IMG/VR virus record: IMGVR_UViG_3300020351_000003
Coordinates: 1 to 43,106 of that record
Strand: one strand, 5' to 3'
Length of the DNA: 43,106 nt
From: a virus
The notes under the pieces were generated by a model. That model did not search any database. It was not told the DNA's origin and saw only the letters and a list, made by a program, of their open reading frames with translations. Of this stretch, positions 38,878 to 43,106 are shown piece after piece. The position numbers and the translations under genes are program-made. The first letter of the stretch is position 1; each line of letters begins with the position of its first letter.

Positions 38878-39068
38878 TTAAAACAGTTATTGATTTCGTT
38901 GACAAAATGATGCCTGGTCACAAGACTTATGCAATAATGATAATTGGAATGGGAATGATGATTTGCCAAATGTTAGGTTATCATCACTTTGACCAAGAAG
39001 CTTGGGGAGTATTAGGCATTGGCGGTGCGGCTACTTGGAAGATGGGGCAAGATCGTAAGAAGAAGTGA
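38874..39068 (+). CDS. Holin-like small membrane protein (64 aa)
   Basis: Two hydrophobic segments (TYAIMIIGMGMMICQMLGY and WGVLGIGGAATWKMG) and a very basic C-terminus (GQDRKKK). This matches the topology of small holins and related phage membrane proteins. GGAG lies 9 bases before ATG. No endolysin is seen next to it, so the lysis role is tentative. Confidence 0.55.
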   Translation: MIKTVIDFVDKMMPGHKTYAIMIIGMGMMICQMLGYHHFDQEAWGVLGIGGAATWKMGQDRKKK

Positions 39069-39370
39069 ATGAGCTCGCTATTGCGATCTTACTCGTAATA
39101 CCGTCTCCTTATAAAATGGTAAACTGGACTGTAAATCAGGTTCCAACGCAGATTCAGTTAATACATAAATCTGGCTTAGAAGTGAGTTATAACGCATCGC
39201 CAGTATCTTGTTCATTTCGACCTAGAAATAATAGGGAAATGGTATTTAAATCTTCAGAAACAGCTTGTTATGCAGTATATGATTTAGGTAGCCCAACATT
39301 TATTAGACATCCAGATCATTGGTATCCAGTTGAGCCACAGAAATCTTTAAAAATGAATGTAGGAGATTAG
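39065..39370 (+). CDS. Hypothetical exported protein (101 aa)
   Basis: GTG start overlapping the previous stop as GTGA. A short hydrophobic N-terminus (LAIAILLVIPS) may be a weak signal sequence. The rest is beta-rich with two Cys (PVSCSFRPRNN and SETACYAVYD) that could form a disulfide. No family is recognised. Confidence 0.5.
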   Translation: MNELAIAILLVIPSPYKMVNWTVNQVPTQIQLIHKSGLEVSYNASPVSCSFRPRNNREMVFKSSETACYAVYDLGSPTFIRHPDHWYPVEPQKSLKMNVGD

Positions 39371-39371
39371 T

Positions 39372-39659
39372 ATGGATATAGCTGCAATGTTCGAAGGACA
39401 GGGGTGGTTTGAGATTGCTGGTCAGGTAGTCCTCATTTTCACTGCGATTACGGGGGCTTTACCTGACAAATTTGTTCAAAAAATCCCTATATTAAGTACT
39501 GTATGGCCTATATTTAATTGGCTTGCAGGTAATATTTTCAATAACATCAACCATCCTAAAGGTATGGCAGCATCTGCTGATGTTGAGAAAGAAATCGATG
39601 AAGCAAAAGCTAAAGTTAGGGCTCGTAGCGGTATGCCTGACGTTCTTGACGGGATGTAG
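39372..39659 (+). CDS. Hypothetical membrane protein (95 aa)
   Basis: Hydrophobic stretch at about residues 12-35 (WFEIAGQVVLIFTAITGALP) and a second amphipathic region (ILSTVWPIFNWLAGNIF). A helical, charged end follows (VEKEIDEAKAKVRARSG). The topology is compatible with a holin or a virion membrane protein. Its last 62 bases also encode the start of the next gene in another frame. Confidence 0.52.
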   Translation: MDIAAMFEGQGWFEIAGQVVLIFTAITGALPDKFVQKIPILSTVWPIFNWLAGNIFNNINHPKGMAASADVEKEIDEAKAKVRARSGMPDVLDGM

Positions 39660-39903
39660 CAGTATGGGAATCTTATCCGAGTTAGCGGCTCCTGTCGCTA
39701 ACTTCGGATTAGGTTTGTACAATGCTGATACTTATTACTCTAAAGAATGTGCTTGGTATGAAGAAGTTAGACTATCGCAAGATACGAAACAATGGCTACT
39801 TCAGAATAACCCTCCTCCAATTGTAAGTGAGGATTTAGCTCAAGTAGCTAAAAACAATGATATTTATAAGCAAGTTTGTGACCCTAAAGAACCAAAAGAT
39901 TGA
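39598..39903 (+). CDS. Lipoprotein, possible outer spanin (101 aa)
   Basis: Start ATG at 39598, inside the end of the previous gene. MKQKLKLGLVAVCLTFLTGC is a classical lipoprotein signal with lipobox LTGC and the lipidated Cys at residue 20, followed by SS (outer-membrane sorting). The mature part is about 80 residues with two more Cys (KECAWYEEV and KQVCDPKE). Outer spanins are short lipoproteins; the nested start resembles spanin gene layout, though its overlap partner is not the best coiled-coil candidate. Confidence 0.6.
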   Translation: MKQKLKLGLVAVCLTFLTGCSSMGILSELAAPVANFGLGLYNADTYYSKECAWYEEVRLSQDTKQWLLQNNPPPIVSEDLAQVAKNNDIYKQVCDPKEPKD

Positions 39904-39911
39904 GGTGATTT

Positions 39912-40103
39912 ATGGCTAAATCAATGAAATTAGGTGGTGGTGGGCGCTTTGCTAAATTAAAGAAAAATCTTGGGAAAAAGGGAGTTAAAAATCCTGCCGC
40001 ATTAGCAGCACATATTGGTAGAAAAAAGCACGGTGCTAAGAAAATGGCAGCAATGTCCGCAAAAGGTAGAAAAAGAGCTGCTAGTAAAAAATATAAAGGG
40101 TAA
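39912..40103 (+). CDS. Small highly basic protein (63 aa)
   Basis: About a third of the residues are Lys or Arg: KLKKNLGKKGVKNPAALAAHIGRKKHGAKKMAAM and a basic tail. The AALAAHIGRKKHG..KM pattern occurs in small phage structural or packaging-associated proteins. It probably binds DNA. GAGG lies 7 bases before ATG. Confidence 0.65.
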   Translation: MAKSMKLGGGGRFAKLKKNLGKKGVKNPAALAAHIGRKKHGAKKMAAMSAKGRKRAASKKYKG

Positions 40104-40112
40104 AATGTTTAC

Positions 40113-40766
40113 ATGGCAAAGAAATATAAAGGCGTATTTATAGCATGTGAACATAGTGGGACTATACGAGATAAGTGTATAGATAATGGAATTTTAGCAT
40201 TTTCTTGTGATCTACTACCAGGGGAAGGTACCCATACCAAATACCATCTACAAGGTGATGTATTTGAAGTATATAATGATTTACAAGAAATCGTGGATGT
40301 TAAAATTATGATAGCTCACCCTTCATGTCAATACTTGGCAAACAGCGGCGTCTCTTGGCTTGTTAAACCTGTAGCAGGTAAGCCTCATATAAAACAGGGA
40401 TCTGATAGGTATCAAGCAATGCTGAAAGCTTGCCAATTCTTTAATGATTTAAGAAATTTACCTATTAAATTTAAAGCACTAGAAAATCCTATACCTCATA
40501 AGTATGCTAAACAGTTCATTGGGAAATATGACATGTTAACGCAGCCTTATCATCATGGGCATGAAGAATCTAAAGCGACTTGTTTTTGGTTAGATAATTT
40601 ACCGCCTTTATTTAAAACTAAAGTAGTAGAACCTGTTAAAGGATCGGCATTGCATCACCTACCTCCTACTAAAGATCGGTGGAAAAAACGAAGTAAAACC
40701 TATGAGGGTATTAGTAATGCTGTTTTTGAACAATGGATTAATCCTGTTATGAAGGGAGTAGTATAA
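40113..40766 (+). CDS. Methyltransferase-like phage protein (217 aa)
   Basis: GVFIACEHSGTIRDKCIDNG is a Rossmann-type motif I as in phage C5-MTase-like proteins. IMIAHPSCQYLANSGVSWL occupies the place of the PPCQ catalytic loop, with Cys kept but the second Pro replaced by Ser. FKALENPIPHKYA corresponds to the ENP motif. The end (HHGHEESKATCFWLDNLPPL) is typical of this phage family. DNA methylation is probable but the changed loop leaves activity open. It starts 10 bases after the basic protein and overlaps the next gene by one base. Confidence 0.7.
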   Translation: MAKKYKGVFIACEHSGTIRDKCIDNGILAFSCDLLPGEGTHTKYHLQGDVFEVYNDLQEIVDVKIMIAHPSCQYLANSGVSWLVKPVAGKPHIKQGSDRYQAMLKACQFFNDLRNLPIKFKALENPIPHKYAKQFIGKYDMLTQPYHHGHEESKATCFWLDNLPPLFKTKVVEPVKGSALHHLPPTKDRWKKRSKTYEGISNAVFEQWINPVMKGVV

Positions 40767-41005
40767 TGCCTAATAAAAAGTTAAAGAAAAAATTTGCAGA
40801 AGCGGGAATGGATAGTATTAGGGATGTTACTAGAAACGATCCTTTTATTCCTAAAAATCCCGAAGCTTGGGCGGCAGAAGGTAGTAATCTCACAAAACCG
40901 TCTAAAGGATGGGCAGATTTGATAGAGAAAAAAGGAGCAGCAGCAGGTTATCAAGGAGCTAAAGGAAATAGGAAGAAGAAAAAGACTGCTAAAAAACCAT
41001 TCTAG
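40766..41005 (+). CDS. Hypothetical basic protein (79 aa)
   Basis: Lys-rich ends (MPNKKLKKKFAEAG and GNRKKKKTAKKPF) flank a Pro/Trp-containing middle (PFIPKNPEAWAAEGSNLTKPSKGWADLIEKKG). Probably a nucleic-acid-binding or virion protein. No family is recognised. Confidence 0.55.
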   Translation: MPNKKLKKKFAEAGMDSIRDVTRNDPFIPKNPEAWAAEGSNLTKPSKGWADLIEKKGAAAGYQGAKGNRKKKKTAKKPF

Positions 41006-41010
41006 TCGTA

Positions 41011-41208
41011 ATGGATATTTATAGAGTAAATAAAATTATGGAAATATCAAACATCTTGGAGCAACCAGCATTTACACCGCCCCCAAATCCTGCAGCTAGT
41101 CCTCCACCAATCGTGGAGAACCCAATAGCTAATAGCCAAGTTGCTACACCTGATGCTCTTGCACCAATTGAAGGGGATAAAGGGACTATTTTTACTGGAG
41201 TTGCTTAG
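41011..41208 (+). CDS. Pro/Ala-rich small protein (65 aa)
   Basis: After a short helical start (YRVNKIMEISNILEQPAF) the protein is Pro-rich and likely disordered (TPPPNPAASPPPIVENPI). A second ATG at 41038 is possible. No ribosome binding site is strong. It lies 5 bases after the previous stop. No family is recognised. Confidence 0.45.
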   Translation: MDIYRVNKIMEISNILEQPAFTPPPNPAASPPPIVENPIANSQVATPDALAPIEGDKGTIFTGVA

Positions 41209-41211
41209 GGA

Positions 41212-41388
41212 ATGAAGCAAATAAGGGAATTCATGTCCAATTTTTGTATGATTTTCCTAGTATCATTCATTATTAGCTTAATAGTGTATTTACTGTTAAT
41301 GCCAGAAGACAAGAAACCTAATACATTTAAGCAGATTACTCTAGATCACTTCTTAAATATACATAAGGATAGGGGCTATAAAAAATAA
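41212..41388 (+). CDS. Small membrane protein (58 aa)
   Basis: ATG at 41212, 3 bases after the previous stop. Residues 10-30 form a strong membrane helix (FCMIFLVSFIISLIVYLLLMP). The soluble tail TFKQITLDHFLNIHKDRGYKK is encoded partly by the 28-bp repeat that precedes the next oxygenase. No family is recognised; a real gene is likely from its hydrophobic profile and spacing. Confidence 0.58.
   Translation: MKQIREFMSNFCMIFLVSFIISLIVYLLLMPEDKKPNTFKQITLDHFLNIHKDRGYKK
41348..41375 (+). repeat. 28-bp repeat, copy 1, before an oxygenase gene
   Basis: Begins ACTTCTTAAATAT and ends with GATAGGGG; it matches copy 2 at 42020-42047 at 25 of 28 positions. Here it is read as coding for the small membrane protein. 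Copy 2 spans a stop codon, so it is conserved as DNA or RNA, not as protein. It ends 2 bases before the oxygenase reading frame begins. Possible phage promoter or translation signal. Confidence 0.6.
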
Positions 41389-42028
41389 CTTTTTTCACGA
41401 AATATTTTCTGTTCCTCTGTGGATAGGGAATTTTTATCGAAAAGAATCAAACGATAGAATTTTAGGTTTGGTCGAAGAGTTTAGAAGAGGAAATAAGAAC
41501 GCTGCCTTAGTAGGCAACGAATGGAATTACAAAACCATTACTGATAACAAAGATCTACAGGCCGAAACAGGCGTAACATCTTATGCCACCGCAAATTTAA
41601 CACAAATTCCCGATTGGTTTCCAACAGTTCTAGAATTGCAAGCGTGGTCGCATCAAATGATCTCTACTATCTGGGATGTAGATCGAATTATGGGTCAGAT
41701 GACAATTAGTAATATGTGGACTACTATTTATCCAGAAAAGTCTTTTGTTCCTGAACATACTCATAATGGAAGTATGATTTCAGGGGTCTACTATGCAAAA
41801 GCTCACGAAAATTGTGGGGATCTTGTTTTTCACGATCCAGCGTGGGTTGCAAAATCTATGGTACTAAACAGCGGAACTACTTTCCCAATTAAAGGCACTA
41901 AGCAAAAAGTAAGTCCCAAAACAGGAGATCTTATTTTGTTTCCTTCTTGGCTACCTCATTCAACTGAATTTAATGAGACAACTGAAGATAGAATAATAGT
42001 GAGCTTTAATTTTCAATTTACTTCTTAA
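41378..42028 (+). CDS. 2OG-Fe(II) oxygenase, 2OG-FeII_Oxy_5 type, apparent AUA start
   Basis: The family N-terminus FFHEIFSVPLWIGNFY is encoded from 41390, but the open frame upstream has no ATG, GTG, TTG or CTG before an in-frame stop. The best start is ATA at 41378 after AGGGG; a TTG at 41468 would lose the conserved start. The core is standard: VPEHTHNGSMISGVYYAKA (HxH), GDLVFHDP, GDLILFPSWLPHSTEF (distal His) and DRIIVSFNFQF (Arg). 216 aa in this reading. Substrate unknown. A sequence error in the start codon is the alternative. Confidence 0.8.
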   Translation: MKNNFFHEIFSVPLWIGNFYRKESNDRILGLVEEFRRGNKNAALVGNEWNYKTITDNKDLQAETGVTSYATANLTQIPDWFPTVLELQAWSHQMISTIWDVDRIMGQMTISNMWTTIYPEKSFVPEHTHNGSMISGVYYAKAHENCGDLVFHDPAWVAKSMVLNSGTTFPIKGTKQKVSPKTGDLILFPSWLPHSTEFNETTEDRIIVSFNFQFTS

Positions 42029-42047
42029 ATATCCATAAAGATAGGTG
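42020..42047 (+). repeat. 28-bp repeat, copy 2, before an oxygenase gene
   Basis: The second copy of the 41348-41375 element (three differences). It overlaps the stop codon of the upstream oxygenase and ends at the GTG start of the next one. The same placement before two related genes argues for a shared expression signal or for tandem duplication of the unit. Confidence 0.6.
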
Positions 42048-42605
42048 ATACAGCATAATACATTTGCAGAAACTGTAGGAATCTACAACGGTGAGCAATC
42101 TCTCGTAGGCTCTACTGTAACTTATATTTACCAGTTAAAACATAAGTACCCCGAATCCGATGGTTATTCTAACCACGGGGGCTGGCAAAAAGAGTTAGAC
42201 CTAGACCATCCAATAAAACATACTATTCTAAAGCAATTCAAAGAATACCTTAAATGGTATTGCGTAGAAGAACCTCGATGGATGGACTGTACCAGTTTAT
42301 TTTGTAATGTAAATCCACCAGGTTCATCTAATGTAATGCATCATCATAAAGTAGGGGAATTTAGTGGTGTATTGTGGTTACAAGCAGAAAGCAACTCTGG
42401 CGATATTGTGGTAATGAACCCATTTTATAATAGATTTATGAACACATGCATTAAGTCACTTGAAAGGGACTATAATGCCCTGTATATAACACCTGAACCA
42501 AATAAAGGGGCATTCTTTAATAGTAATTTAGTTCATTATGTTGATATCAATAGATCGCAAACAGATAGGATTTCAATAGGTTATAATATCGGAATTCACT
42601 ATTAA
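42045..42605 (+). CDS. 2OG-Fe(II) oxygenase-like protein (186 aa)
   Basis: GTG start at 42045 directly after an in-frame TAG; the following ATA aligns with the proposed ATA start of the upstream paralogue. SNVMHHHKVGEFSGVLWLQAES gives the metal-binding His cluster, GDIVVMNP the usual 'GD..+.DP' strand, GAFFNSNLVHYV the distal His, and TDRISIGYNIG the Arg. It fits the 2OG-FeII_Oxy_5 layout, though the acidic metal ligand is not obvious. It converges on the next gene with a 4-base overlap. Confidence 0.72.
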   Translation: MIQHNTFAETVGIYNGEQSLVGSTVTYIYQLKHKYPESDGYSNHGGWQKELDLDHPIKHTILKQFKEYLKWYCVEEPRWMDCTSLFCNVNPPGSSNVMHHHKVGEFSGVLWLQAESNSGDIVVMNPFYNRFMNTCIKSLERDYNALYITPEPNKGAFFNSNLVHYVDINRSQTDRISIGYNIGIHY

Positions 42606-43106
42606 TTCTGTAACCCCCATATTTGTATAGAAAATCTAGGAGTTGCAATATAAGGTGAAACTGTAGTAACTGTATGTAATTCAGCAGCTTCGTTAACAAC
42701 CATCATATTTTGTTTAGGGCATATTGCTTTAAAAATATAATCTGTTTTTTCTTCTTTGTCTTTCCAAATAAAAAATCCTCCACAATTAGCATCTATTGAA
42801 TTTAAATAAATAGTTGCACCGAAACTGTAGTGGGGATCATTATGAATATCAATATTACTCAATTTATTCCACATATAAAATTGATATACAATTTCTTTTG
42901 TATTTGATGGAAAATAGGTTTTATTCAGTGCATTATTTAATTGAATAGCTAAATTTTGAGGTATGTATGCTACTAGCACATCACCACAAGCACCCTTGTT
43001 TACTCCCTTCCATATGAATGTTGAAGAGCCCCAAACTCGTTCTCCTAACATAGAGTTTAATTGAGCACTACAGTCAAGGAGTAATTGTCGTGGTAATACA
43101 TCAGTG
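42602..43106 (-). CDS. 2OG-Fe(II) oxygenase-like protein (5' truncated by window edge)
   Basis: The frame stays open to the window edge; 168 codons including the stop are visible, so an internal ATG at 43049-43051 need not be the start. KLSNIDIHNDPHYSFGATIYLN gives the HxD pair, and CGGFFIWKD the following strand. AAELHTVTTVSP gives the distal His, and TPRFSIQIWGL the Arg. This is a prolyl-hydroxylase-like fold. It is on the minus strand, convergent with the preceding oxygenase, so it belongs to another transcript that enters from the right. Confidence 0.78.
   Translation of the reverse strand, partial: TDVLPRQLLLDCSAQLNSMLGERVWGSSTFIWKGVNKGACGDVLVAYIPQNLAIQLNNALNKTYFPSNTKEIVYQFYMWNKLSNIDIHNDPHYSFGATIYLNSIDANCGGFFIWKDKEEKTDYIFKAICPKQNMMVVNEAAELHTVTTVSPYIATPRFSIQIWGLQN

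Noticed and set aside
39500-39597. N-terminal extension of the lipoprotein frame
   Set aside because: It would place 25 residues before a textbook lipoprotein signal peptide; the later ATG gives the correct signal length.
38348-39903. Complete lysis cassette with endolysin
   Set aside because: Holin-like, coiled-coil membrane and lipoprotein genes are present, but no lysozyme, amidase or transglycosylase motif was found, so only tentative labels are given.
1-43106. CRISPR arrays, insertion sequences, rRNA genes
   Set aside because: No spaced direct-repeat arrays, no transposase-like frames and no rRNA-like sequence were seen on reading both strands.

Overview
The window is part of a tailed double-stranded DNA phage genome, AT-rich (roughly two-thirds A+T by eye) and densely packed. 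Many genes overlap as ATGA or share a few bases, and most starts have a clear AGGAG-type ribosome binding site. The gene set is a T7-like large terminase, single-subunit RNA polymerase, family A DNA polymerase, ligase, Sak4-like recombinase, RecB-like nuclease, SU10-type head-tail adaptor and many 2-oxoglutarate/Fe(II) oxygenases. This resembles marine podoviruses of alphaproteobacteria (the HMO-2011/pelagiphage type). Portal, capsid and endolysin genes are not seen, and a gene is cut at each edge, so the genome is larger than the window. No integrase is seen.

Left arm (about 0.66-23.8 kb, minus strand): this is the DNA metabolism module. Reading in the direction of transcription from 23.8 kb leftwards come small early proteins, several with membrane segments; the RNA polymerase, bracketed by two rho-independent terminators; and a MoxR-type ATPase with a metallopeptidase/VWA partner and an ATP-dependent ligase. 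These are followed by DNA polymerase A, an SF1B helicase, a PD-(D/E)XK nuclease, a tRNA gene with an odd anticodon loop, a primase-helicase, a Sak4-like ATPase, an ssDNA-binding protein, a RuvC-like resolvase and a 2OG oxygenase. At the far left, the 3' end of a plus-strand gene (probably virion) converges on this module.

Control region (23.83-24.37 kb): the divergent gap holds a perfect 16-bp match to the bacterial chromosomal parS site, a three-tier nested hairpin, an AT-only palindrome, operator-like inverted repeats and a promoter for the right arm. A second repeat-rich stretch at 25.72-26.0 kb carries several copies of an AAATTTAG-centred palindrome. It lies just upstream of two small winged-helix proteins resembling plasmid RepL initiators. 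Together these look like replication or partition control DNA.

Right arm (24.4-42.6 kb, plus strand): a DNA methyltransferase, a prolyl-hydroxylase-like 2OG enzyme, the winged-helix pair, a putative small terminase, the large terminase and an adaptor, then a run of tail/receptor-binding proteins. The last repeat-type tail fibre ends in a Cys/Asn-rich domain with eight Asn-Cys dipeptides. One gene further on come four 2OG-type oxygenases and a complete radical SAM-SPASM maturase, all coupled by overlaps or 1-base gaps. I infer that this is a cassette that post-translationally modifies the tail fibre. After it come small membrane proteins and a lipoprotein (possible lysis set), a second methyltransferase-like gene and three further 2OG enzymes. 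Two of those three sit directly behind copies of a 28-bp repeat, and one appears to lack any ordinary start codon.
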